Source of the DNA: Chitinophagaceae bacterium UBA2375
GTDB taxonomy: Bacteria > Bacteroidota > Bacteroidia > Chitinophagales > Chitinophagaceae
NCBI GenBank assembly: GCA_002343985.1
Contig: DDTB01000024.1
Location: forward strand, 1-20,179
Length of the DNA stretch: 20,179 nt
Direction of reading: 5' to 3'
In this document: positions 13,876 through 20,179 of the stretch, piece after piece
Layout of the letters: each line of letters opens with the position of its first letter
Position numbering within the stretch: the stretch's first letter is position 1
Notes under the pieces: model-generated
Databases searched by the model: none
What the model was told of the DNA's origin: nothing
The model's input: the letters and a program-made list of their open reading frames with translations, nothing else
Made by a program: the position numbers and the translations under genes

Positions 13876-14999
13876 TCCGTGGCTTCTGCACTGGTGTCAA
13901 TGTAATCGTATGGCAGCATGTCGGCAATCTTTTCCCATGTCCAGTAATTTCGCAGGATGATGTCTGACTGCTCATAATAAAACCCGTTTTGTTCAATGGT
14001 CACCGGGTCCTTCGACAAAAAACCAATCACGGAAAACTGTATGTCTTTGGGTTGGCCTGGGTTGCCCTTGATATAAGCTATTGCGGGTTTTTCGATGGTA
14101 TAAATCACTGCGATATCGGGCGATTGCGGTTGAATGGACACCGTATTAAGGCTGTCGTTTTTATGATACCCCAACAGCGCGTAAGGATCTTTGGCCCTCA
14201 GGGCCGTATCCCTGTTGCCTGCCTTCGTCATCACCTGTACATCAAAACCTTCATCATCCAGCGAACGGCTGTACAGGGCACGCATGAAATGGAGGATGGA
14301 ACCTTCATAGGCCAGTTCGCGGCGAAGCTTCCATTGCGCTTTGATGTTGGTGCTGTCGGTTTTCATTTCTTCAAAAACAGGGTACCCTGTAAACAGGCTC
14401 ACGCCGGATGCATACTCATGCACAAATGAATCAAGCGTGTACTTAATAGTATAACCCAATGCTTCATTCTGTACTTCAAGCGGCACATCGGCCATCACTT
14501 TCAACCTGTTCCGCTTACGCGAAAAATAAAACTTCAGGTCTTGTGTATTCAGGATGCGGCATTGCCTGCTGTTTTCCGTTTTGCCGATAAACTCATCGAG
14601 GAAAAAACTCCCATACTTTTCCCATCCATTTTTTAATTCCCCGGATGCCACAACCGACACCGCGGTTAGTTCCTTTTCTTTCGGACTGAGTTCAAACAAG
14701 ATTTCCTGGCCTGCATCAGTGTTGTTCACCCTTCTTTCCATTACCTGGTAACCCGTGAAACTAACCGATACATCATAGCCACCATTTGGCAATGCCAATC
14801 GAAACCGGCCTTCGGCGTCAGTTGCCGTTCCGATGGTTGTTTGCTGCGCCACCACCGATGCGGCCTGCAATGGCTGGCCTGTGCCCTCCTGCAGCACTTT
14901 ACCGGTAATGATATAATATGATGATTGCGCCTGCATTGTTTGTGTGCCAAAAACAAATGCAACCATGACTAACAACAGGTATGACTTATACTTTTTCAT
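13872..14999 (-). CDS. carboxypeptidase-regulatory-like domain protein, secreted or outer membrane
   Basis: A 375-aa protein with a signal peptide ending TMQAQ (about residue 25) and a CarboxypepD_reg-like beta-sandwich at about 29-110 (IITGKVLQEGTGQPLQAASV, GTATDAEGRFRLALPNGGYDVSVSFTGYQ). The rest (about 115-375) is soluble-looking, with WEKYGSFFLDEFIGKTENSRQCRI and DPYALLGYHKNDSL. No TonB plug or barrel is present, so it is not a SusC-type transporter, although the N-terminal domain is the same type. Comparable Bacteroidetes proteins are annotated only as carboxypeptidase-like regulatory domain proteins; function unknown. It starts 6 bp after the SDR gene ends, so it is probably the last gene of that transcript. 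It converges on lpxD with overlapping stops. Confidence 0.8.
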   Translation of the reverse strand: MKKYKSYLLLVMVAFVFGTQTMQAQSSYYIITGKVLQEGTGQPLQAASVVAQQTTIGTATDAEGRFRLALPNGGYDVSVSFTGYQVMERRVNNTDAGQEILFELSPKEKELTAVSVVASGELKNGWEKYGSFFLDEFIGKTENSRQCRILNTQDLKFYFSRKRNRLKVMADVPLEVQNEALGYTIKYTLDSFVHEYASGVSLFTGYPVFEEMKTDSTNIKAQWKLRRELAYEGSILHFMRALYSRSLDDEGFDVQVMTKAGNRDTALRAKDPYALLGYHKNDSLNTVSIQPQSPDIAVIYTIEKPAIAYIKGNPGQPKDIQFSVIGFLSKDPVTIEQNGFYYEQSDIILRNYWTWEKIADMLPYDYIDTSAEATD

Positions 15000-15005
15000 C
15001 TTCGT

Positions 15006-15989
15006 TTATGCCTTGGGGTTATGGATTTGACCTGAGAGTTCCTTGCAGGTAAATGCAATGCTTTCTTCGAGGCCTGTGTACGCAAAGCCGGGAAGGGCTT
15101 TGAGCAATTTGTCATTCCTGTATTCCACTGTAGCCAGCGCGGTCTCTGCCGTTTCCTTAGTAACCAGTGGCTTAGTTCCGGTGATTTTGCTCTTGATTTT
15201 TTCCCAGCGCCAGACGAGCCCTGCAAGAAATGGCGTCACCTTACGGTGAGGAGGATTTTTACCAAATGCTTTCGCCATCAATTCAAAAACCGATTTGTAA
15301 GTAGCGTGATGTCCATTTAAAATAAAGCGCTCGCCGAAAATATCCTTTTCGGTGAGCAGGATCATCGCTTTAGCCACATCGCGTACATCTACAAACCCAT
15401 TCACACCTTCGCTGTACCAGGGAAAACCATTGTACACCGATTTAAAAATAGCAGTGGAGCTGCTGTTCCAGTCGCCGGGGCCAATGATCACCGATGGGTT
15501 TACCACCACCGCGTTGAGGCCTTCGGCCATGCCGCGCCATACTTCCATTTCGGCGAGGTACTTACTTTGTCCGTAGCGGCTGTTATGCGTTTCCTTTGAC
15601 CAGTTCATAGACTCATCCACCGGCACCCCATCCTTATGCCTACCCAATGCCGCTACCGAACTTACAAAGGCAAAACGCCGCACACCGGCATCGAGCGCCG
15701 CATTGACCAGGTTCGCGGTGCCTTCCACATTAATCTTATATAATCTCGCGTCATCGCCCGGATCAAATGATACAAGGGCCGCGCAATGATACACATCCTC
15801 CACACCCTGCATGGCTTCTTCCAGCGCCATCACATCAAGAATGCTTCCCTGCGCCTGCTCAAGCATTGGGTGCGATGGCAAAGACAATGGCTTTTGGTTT
15901 ACCAGCGCCCGCACCCGCTTACCGGATTGCAACAACTGCCTGATCAACTCAGCCCCCAGTAAACCCGAACCTCCGGTAACCAATATCAT
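15006..15989 (-). CDS. NAD-dependent epimerase/dehydratase-like extended SDR
   Basis: A 327-aa extended short-chain dehydrogenase. Seen: N-terminal Rossmann motif TGGSGLLG (5-12), HCAALVSF (68-75), FVSSVAALG (108-116), the active-site pair Y139 and K143 in RYGQSKYLAE, and VVNPSVIIGPGD. The blocks resemble dihydroflavonol-4-reductase-like and 3-beta-hydroxysteroid-dehydrogenase-like members, which reduce or epimerise small carbonyl or sugar-nucleotide substrates. The substrate cannot be read from the sequence. The ATG at 15989 leads directly into the Rossmann motif. It lies 39 bp after the hydroxyacyl-CoA dehydrogenase gene and 6 bp before the next gene, consistent with one operon. Confidence 0.88.
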   Translation of the reverse strand: MILVTGGSGLLGAELIRQLLQSGKRVRALVNQKPLSLPSHPMLEQAQGSILDVMALEEAMQGVEDVYHCAALVSFDPGDDARLYKINVEGTANLVNAALDAGVRRFAFVSSVAALGRHKDGVPVDESMNWSKETHNSRYGQSKYLAEMEVWRGMAEGLNAVVVNPSVIIGPGDWNSSSTAIFKSVYNGFPWYSEGVNGFVDVRDVAKAMILLTEKDIFGERFILNGHHATYKSVFELMAKAFGKNPPHRKVTPFLAGLVWRWEKIKSKITGTKPLVTKETAETALATVEYRNDKLLKALPGFAYTGLEESIAFTCKELSGQIHNPKA

Positions 15990-16028
15990 GCCTGAATGTG
16001 TATAGGATAAATAATGTATGCGTAACGG

Positions 16029-16874
16029 TTATGAATACTCGTAAAATCCTTTACCGGTTTTTCTGCCCAACTCACGCGCCGCCACTTTTCTTTCCTGCAA
16101 GGGCGATGGCTTAAACCTGGTTTCATGATCAAATGCTTCGTACAATGATTGCGATACGGCCAGGTTGATGTCCATGCCAATCAGGTCCATCAGCCTGAAC
16201 GGGCCCATCTTAAACCCGGTGGCTTCCATGATTTTATCGATCTGCTCTACCGAAGCATAGCCTTCATCCGCCAGCTTTAACGCTTCCAGGTAATAATGCC
16301 TGGCTACGCGGTTCACAATAAAACCGGGCGCATCGGTGCACTGCACGGGCGTTTTATCAAGCTTTTTGCAAAGATCCGTGATGGCTTCTGCCACTTCCGG
16401 GTTGGTGAACTTTCCCGTAACCACTTCCACCAGTTTCATCACATGCGCCGGGTTGAAAAAGTGCATCCCCACCACCCGGCCGGGATATGGCAATGATTCC
16501 TGTAAAGTAGTGATGGAGAGGGATGACGTGTTGCTGGCATATATGGACCCGGGGCCGTTCAATGCCATGAGTGATTGAAAAAGCCCGGTTTTCACTTCCA
16601 TTTTTTCTACAATCGCTTCAATGAAGCAATCCGCCAGGCAATCATTCAGTTCCGATACATACCGGATACGCGCTTTCAAGGCTGCGGCCGCTTCCGCGCT
16701 GATCCGTTGCTTATCGAGCATTTGTTGTACCTGCTGGCCAATCATGGTTTCCGCGCGCGTCAATGCTTCCTGCTGTGCATCGAAGAGCAATACATCAAAG
16801 CCAGCCCTGGCCGAGGCCAGCGCAATGCCGCTACCCATGGTTCCGGCTCCTGCTACGCAAATGGTTTTCATCAT
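16029..16874 (-). CDS. 3-hydroxyacyl-CoA (3-hydroxybutyryl-CoA) dehydrogenase
   Basis: A 281-aa NAD(P)-dependent dehydrogenase interconverting 3-hydroxyacyl-CoA and 3-oxoacyl-CoA. The N-terminal dinucleotide motif GAGTMGSGIA is at about 9-18. The active-site region is SNTSSLSIT followed by the catalytic-His block GMHFFNPAHVMKLVEVV. The C-terminal dimerisation domain has DAPGFIVNRVARHYYLEALKL, FKMGPFRLMDLIGMD and the closing GRKTGKGFYEYS. Length is that of the single-domain Hbd/PaaH type rather than fused FadB. It could serve fatty-acid, butyrate or phenylacetate metabolism. Two tandem ATGs (16874 and 16871) are possible starts. A terminator of the preceding gene ends 12 bp upstream, so a promoter must overlap it or be weak; none was recognised. 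Confidence 0.93.
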   Translation of the reverse strand: MMKTICVAGAGTMGSGIALASARAGFDVLLFDAQQEALTRAETMIGQQVQQMLDKQRISAEAAAALKARIRYVSELNDCLADCFIEAIVEKMEVKTGLFQSLMALNGPGSIYASNTSSLSITTLQESLPYPGRVVGMHFFNPAHVMKLVEVVTGKFTNPEVAEAITDLCKKLDKTPVQCTDAPGFIVNRVARHYYLEALKLADEGYASVEQIDKIMEATGFKMGPFRLMDLIGMDINLAVSQSLYEAFDHETRFKPSPLQERKVAARELGRKTGKGFYEYS

Positions 16875-16885
16875 AGATCTTGTAT

Positions 16886-16935
16886 AAAAAAAGGCACTGC
16901 CCGGATCGTCTTACAAATTGACTTTCCGACAGTGC
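16886..16935 (-). terminator. terminator after the OmpA-family lipoprotein gene
   Basis: On the minus strand GCACTGTCGGA pairs with TCCGGGCAGTGC (16925-16935 with 16894-16905, one bulge) around a 19-nt loop, and a C plus seven Ts follow (16892-16886). It lies 27 bp after the stop codon and just before the next gene's ATG. Confidence 0.7.
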
Positions 16936-16961
16936 ACGAAATTACAGAATCCGTTGCGTAT

Positions 16962-17678
16962 TTATTGACCGGCCTGCTGCTTGGCTTCCTGCTTCATTTT
17001 ATCATTGGCCGTGATCACAAATTCAACCCTGCGGTTGAGGGCCCTGTTCGCGTCAGAATTGTTATCCACTTTGGGTTGCGATTCGCCGTACCATTTGGTG
17101 GTGATGCGTGAAGCCCTGATGCCCGCATTTACCAGGTAATCGCCAACGGCCTTGGCCCTCTTTTCTGAGAGCGACATATTGTATTCGTCCCTTCCCACAT
17201 CATCGGTATGGCCTTCGATGAGGATATCGGTATCGGGATTGTCGTTGAATATTTTCACAAGCTTGTCGAGCGCGAGTTTGGAGTTATCGCTGATATTAAA
17301 TTTATTGGTCGCGAAGTACACACCGGCTTTTGACCCATCCGGGTTGTTTTCGTCAAATGTAATGTTGATGCCTTCTTCCACCCTCTCCACTTTAGCTCCG
17401 GGCAGTTCGGTTTTGATCTGCTGTGCCTGGCGGTCCATCTTGTTCCCAATAATGCCGCCTGCCGCACCACCCACTACTGCGCCAATCAAGGCCCCAAGCG
17501 CTGTATTGCCCCTTTTGCCTACATTATTCCCGATAATGCCCCCAATCACGGCGCCGCCTGCCGCCCCAACGGCCACCCCTTTATCCTGGTTGCTCATACG
17601 TTTGGTGGATTCGCAGCTACTAACCAGGATCAGTAATGCAGATAAAGAGAGTAAGTATTTGGTAGTGATATGTTTCAT
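16962..17678 (-). CDS. OmpA-family lipoprotein with glycine zipper (YiaD-like)
   Basis: A 238-aa envelope protein. The signal peptide ends in LVSSC with lipidated Cys22. Residues about 34-82 are a glycine-zipper/transmembrane-like stretch (GAAGGAVIGGIIGNNVG, GALIGAVVGGAAGGIIGN). The C-terminal OmpA domain (about 118-228) binds peptidoglycan: ILIEGHTDDVGRDEYNMSLSEKRAKAV and DANRALNRRVEFVI hold the Asp and Arg expected to hold diaminopimelate. The order matches E. coli YiaD-like and other Gly-zipper OmpA proteins. It begins 27 bp after the lipocalin-like gene and likely shares its promoter; a terminator follows. The role is probably anchoring of the outer membrane to the wall; a specific function is not known. 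Confidence 0.93.
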   Translation of the reverse strand: MKHITTKYLLSLSALLILVSSCESTKRMSNQDKGVAVGAAGGAVIGGIIGNNVGKRGNTALGALIGAVVGGAAGGIIGNKMDRQAQQIKTELPGAKVERVEEGINITFDENNPDGSKAGVYFATNKFNISDNSKLALDKLVKIFNDNPDTDILIEGHTDDVGRDEYNMSLSEKRAKAVGDYLVNAGIRASRITTKWYGESQPKVDNNSDANRALNRRVEFVITANDKMKQEAKQQAGQ

Positions 17679-17705
17679 GTCAGGATGATTTTGTGATGAA
17701 GTATG

Positions 17706-18194
17706 TTAGATTCTTACAAAATTGTATACAATGGCTGCCGGCTTGCCTTCGAAGCTGATGTTTGATTTCAGGATCATGCTGCTGTTGTCGAGCTGTGTAA
17801 TGGTAAACCTGAAACCGCCGCTGTTTTCATCAAGCTCTTTTAATTTATCATCGAGCCGCTTAAACTGGAATAATTTAGGTTCGCCCGGCGCTTCATAAAT
17901 AGACCAGCGGAACTCGCGGGTAAGCGCCGCGCATTCGTTTCCATTCTTTTGAATGCTGTACTTTCCCAGGTTGTTCTGAGATTTAAAGCTCCAACTGCTG
18001 CCCACAAAACAGTTGAAATCGGCTTCATTAAACAATTCCATCTTCACCTTACCGGTGATGCCTTCGGTGGTGACGGTCTGCAATTGCCAATTGCCGTTCA
18101 GTGTCGACTTATACGTACGTGCTTCCTTGGAGGTAGCGCAGGATGCTAGGATTAGCATTGCCGAAACAGATAACGTTAATAATACATTTCGCAT
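17706..18194 (-). CDS. lipocalin-like lipoprotein
   Basis: A 162-aa protein starting MRNVLLTLSVSAMLILASC, with a lipobox LASC and lipidated Cys19. The mature part has LNGNWQLQTVT near its start and a run of predicted beta-strands (YSIQKNGNECAALTREFRWSIYE, FRFTITQLDNSSMILKSNISFEG), the pattern of Bacteroidetes lipocalin-like domain proteins. No ligand can be named. I chose the ATG at 18194 because it begins the signal peptide; the upstream in-frame ATG at 18248 lies across the promoter. It precedes the OmpA-family lipoprotein gene by 27 bp. Confidence 0.8.
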   Translation of the reverse strand: MRNVLLTLSVSAMLILASCATSKEARTYKSTLNGNWQLQTVTTEGITGKVKMELFNEADFNCFVGSSWSFKSQNNLGKYSIQKNGNECAALTREFRWSIYEAPGEPKLFQFKRLDDKLKELDENSGGFRFTITQLDNSSMILKSNISFEGKPAAIVYNFVRI

Positions 18195-18233
18195 AGCATT
18201 TAGTTTTATGAATGACAAGATTATTTGTTTATT

Positions 18234-18266
18234 CAAAGATAATGCCATTAGCCTGTTCAGGTTAAA
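18234..18266 (-). promoter_or_regulatory. promoter TTTA-N21-TATCTTTG for the lipocalin/OmpA pair
   Basis: The minus strand has TTTA (18266-18263), 21 bp, then TATCTTTG (18241-18234), an exact -7 box and a one-mismatch -33 box. It lies immediately after the pheS stop and about 39 bp before the lipocalin-like ATG. Confidence 0.65.
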
Positions 18267-18272
18267 GCACCA

Positions 18273-19307
18273 TCAAACTTCCTGGTTAAACTGCTTTAAA
18301 AAACGCAGATCGTTTTCGCTGAACAGCCTAAGGTCTTTCACCTGGTATTTTAACATGGTGATGCGTTCGATGCCCATACCAAAAGCGAATCCCGTGTACC
18401 GGTTACTGTCGATGCCGCAGTTCTCCAGCACTTGCGGATGCACCATGCCGCAACCTAAAATCTCCACCCAACCCGTGCGTTTACACACGCTGCAACCATT
18501 GCCGCCGCAGATCAGGCAACTGATGTCCATTTCCGCACTGGGTTCGGTGAATGGGAAATAAGATGGGCGGAAGCGCACGTTCACATCGTTGCCAAACATT
18601 TCCTTCACAAAAAAGTACAGTGTCTGTTTCAAGTCGGCAAAGGAAACATCTTCAGCTATATATAAACCTTCCACCTGGTGAAAGAAACAATGCGCCCTGG
18701 CGCTGATGGTTTCATTGCGGTACACACGGCCCGGGCAAATAATCCTGAGCGGCAATTCCCTTTTTTCCATTTCACGTATTTGCACGCTGCTGGAATGGGT
18801 GCGCAATAACCAATCGGGGTTTTTGCTGATGTAAAAAGTATCCTGCATGTCGCGCGCCGGGTGGTCTTCCGGAAGGTTCAGCGCGGTGAAATTATGCCAG
18901 TCGTCTTCGATCTCAGGGCCTTCGGCTACGGAAAACCCAAGTCGTTGAAATATCGAAATCATGCGGTTGCGCACGATGCTGATGGGATGCCTCCCTCCCA
19001 GGGGCAGGGGCAAACCCGGAAGGCCGGTATCATATGCGGGGCCGGATTGACTGAGGCCCGGGCCGCCGGCTGTAAGCTTCAGTTCTTCAAAATGAGTTTC
19101 AACAAACAACTTAAAATCATTCAATAACTGTCCTGCATCCTTGCGGTTTTCCGGGGCAATATGCTTCATCTCGCCCATAATCGTCTTCACCAGGCCTTTG
19201 CTGCCCAGGTATTTGATGCGGAATTGCTCCAGCTCTGCCGCGTTCGACACAGGCTCTGACTGTATCTCCTGCCTATACTTATTGATTTGATCGATCAGTT
19301 GCTGCAT
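18273..19307 (-). CDS. pheS: phenylalanyl-tRNA synthetase alpha subunit
   Basis: A 344-aa catalytic alpha subunit of the (alpha-beta)2 PheRS, charging tRNA-Phe. The N-terminal coiled coil is at about 1-85. The class II core shows LPLPLGGRHPISIVRNRMISIFQ, ISARAHCFFHQVEGLYI, motif 2-like FRPSYFPFTEPSAEMDISC, the CGGNGCSVCKRTGWVEILGCGMVHP segment, and motif 3 GFAFGMGIERITMLKYQV. I prefer the ATG at 19307 because homologues begin close to the coiled coil. An in-frame ATG at 19334 adds nine residues (MGIPYYLCV) but spans a near-perfect promoter, so it is less likely. pheT is not adjacent. Confidence 0.96.
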   Translation of the reverse strand: MQQLIDQINKYRQEIQSEPVSNAAELEQFRIKYLGSKGLVKTIMGEMKHIAPENRKDAGQLLNDFKLFVETHFEELKLTAGGPGLSQSGPAYDTGLPGLPLPLGGRHPISIVRNRMISIFQRLGFSVAEGPEIEDDWHNFTALNLPEDHPARDMQDTFYISKNPDWLLRTHSSSVQIREMEKRELPLRIICPGRVYRNETISARAHCFFHQVEGLYIAEDVSFADLKQTLYFFVKEMFGNDVNVRFRPSYFPFTEPSAEMDISCLICGGNGCSVCKRTGWVEILGCGMVHPQVLENCGIDSNRYTGFAFGMGIERITMLKYQVKDLRLFSENDLRFLKQFNQEV

Positions 19308-19311
19308 GACA

Positions 19312-19342
19312 CAAAGGTAATAGGGAATACCCATTTGCCAAT
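19312..19342 (-). promoter_or_regulatory. promoter ATTG-N19-TACCTTTG directly before pheS ATG
   Basis: The minus strand has ATTG, 19 bp, TACCTTTG (19319-19312), TGTC, then ATG. The -7 box is exact and the -33 box has one mismatch. The predicted transcription start falls at the initiation codon, so the mRNA would be leaderless. Confidence 0.5.
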
Positions 19343-19355
19343 ACAGGGAACCACT

Positions 19356-20147
19356 TTACTCACGGCCATCGAACAGGTTGCCCAGTCCGCCCAGGATGCT
19401 GCCTTCTTCCTTACGCTTATACGTACCGTATTGTATGATGCGGCCGGCGAGGCGGCTGATGGGCAGCGACTGCAGCCATACCTTTCCCGGGCCCTGTAAC
19501 CTCGCAAAGAATAAACCTTCCCCGCCAAACATCCAGTTGCGGATACCTTTAATAAACTCAATGTCGAAATCCACACCGGGTGTATACGCCACCACGCAGC
19601 CTGTGTCCACTTTAAGTACATCGCCCTGCTTCAATTCCTTCTCCACAATATATCCGCCGGCATGTAGAAAAGCCATGCCGTCACCTTCCAGCTTTTGCAT
19701 GATAAACCCTTCTCCGCCAAAAATACCCGTACCCAGGCGGCGCTGCAGTTCAATGCCAATGCTCACGCCCTTGGCCGCGCAGAGAAATGCGTCTTTCTGC
19801 GCGATCAGTTTCCCTCCCAATTGCTGTAAGTCAACCGGAATAATTTTCCCGGTATACGGGGCGGCGAAGCTCACTTTTCGTTTATCCATCACCGTGTTGG
19901 TGAAGGCGCTCATGAACAGGCTCTCCCCCGTTAGCACACGCTTACCGGCGCTGAATATTTTTCCGAGCAGGCTGTTGTCCTGCTGCTGGCTGCCGTCGCC
20001 AAAGATGGTCTGCATCACAATACCATCATCCATCATCATAAATGAACCACTCTCCGCAATGGCCGTTTCGTCTTTATCCAGTTCTATTTCCACAAACTGC
20101 AGTTCCTCACCGTAAATGCGATAGTCGATTTCATGATTGGTCCTCAT
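19356..20147 (-). CDS. AIM24/TIGR00266-family protein
   Basis: A 263-aa all-beta protein of the AIM24 family (TIGR00266). Seen: LDKDETAIAESGSFMMMDDGI, the Gly-rich turns LLGKIFSAGKRVLTGESLFMSAFTN, APYTGKIIPVDLQQLGGKLIAQKDAFLCAA, GIFGGEGFIMQKLEGDGMAFLHAGG and NWMFGGEGLFFARLQGPGKVWLQS. These two internally repeated GGEG blocks are typical of the family. The name comes from a yeast mitochondrial protein; in bacteria the function is unknown. The C-terminus ends GGLGNLFDGRE. It lies 48 bp upstream of pheS and probably has its own promoter near the right window edge. Confidence 0.9.
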   Translation of the reverse strand: MRTNHEIDYRIYGEELQFVEIELDKDETAIAESGSFMMMDDGIVMQTIFGDGSQQQDNSLLGKIFSAGKRVLTGESLFMSAFTNTVMDKRKVSFAAPYTGKIIPVDLQQLGGKLIAQKDAFLCAAKGVSIGIELQRRLGTGIFGGEGFIMQKLEGDGMAFLHAGGYIVEKELKQGDVLKVDTGCVVAYTPGVDFDIEFIKGIRNWMFGGEGLFFARLQGPGKVWLQSLPISRLAGRIIQYGTYKRKEEGSILGGLGNLFDGRE

Positions 20148-20152
20148 ATATA

Positions 20153-20160
20153 TAAAAATA
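20153..20160 (-). promoter_or_regulatory. weak -7-like box TATTTTTA before the AIM24-family gene
   Basis: TATTTTTA on the minus strand has one mismatch to TAnnTTTG and ends 5 nt before the ATG at 20147. The -33 region would fall at or beyond the window edge, so it cannot be judged. Confidence 0.25.
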
Positions 20161-20179
20161 TTTTGTACTAAAAATAAGA

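Noticed and set aside
1..20179. tRNA, rRNA, CRISPR array or transposase-bearing insertion sequence
   Set aside because: No T-arm-like tRNA pattern, no regularly spaced repeats beyond the 45-bp tandem pair and no transposase frame were seen, though a covariance search could not be run.

Overview
The window looks like chromosomal DNA from a Bacteroidetes (Bacteroidota) bacterium, most plausibly Chitinophagaceae or a close relative. The reasons are a GldH gliding-motility lipoprotein, a DUF6089-type outer-membrane protein, two tandem OmpH/Skp chaperone genes behind bamA, and repeated Bacteroidetes-style promoter boxes (-7 TAnnTTTG, sometimes with a -33 TTTG-like box about 19-21 bp upstream). Almost all genes lie on the minus strand; lpxD is the exception.

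Region 1 (1-3040) is accessory DNA. It holds the N-terminal 436 codons of an AT-rich AAA/SMC-like ATPase with a zinc-hook-like CxxC (cut by the window edge), a 506-bp non-coding gap with a 9-bp inverted repeat and a G/T-rich 45-bp tandem repeat, and a complete tyrosine recombinase with an unusual N-terminal extension. This could be the end of an integrated island whose left part is outside the window.

Region 2 (3041-3990) is the housekeeping cluster rpmH-rnpA-yidD. rnpA and yidD overlap, and a terminator-like hairpin directly abuts the rnpA start codon.

Region 3 (4138-11324) is an envelope-biogenesis block: murI (peptidoglycan precursor), two OmpH/Skp chaperones, bamA (outer-membrane protein insertion), uppS (lipid carrier for wall and O-antigen synthesis), a DUF6089 beta-barrel protein and gldH. 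yicC follows at 11355-12233.

Region 4 (12234-12933) is a 700-bp gap. It contains a minus-strand Rho-independent terminator with no gene feeding it, which may mark a small RNA, and a cluster of short palindromes in front of lpxD. lpxD (plus strand, lipid A synthesis) converges on a three-gene minus-strand group (3-hydroxyacyl-CoA dehydrogenase, NAD-dependent epimerase-like SDR, carboxypeptidase-regulatory-domain protein), and the stop codons of the two genes overlap.

Region 5 (16886-20147) holds a lipocalin-like lipoprotein plus an OmpA-family glycine-zipper lipoprotein, with a visible promoter and terminator, then pheS and an AIM24/TIGR00266-family protein.

The most unusual signals are: (i) the ATPase/recombinase island edge with its repeats; (ii) the same TAnnTTTG-N4-ATG geometry in front of murI, gldH and pheS, which predicts leaderless mRNAs; (iii) the orphan terminator and candidate ~80-nt RNA near 12555-12634; (iv) the hairpin fused to the rnpA start. 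No tRNA, rRNA, CRISPR array or insertion sequence was recognised.
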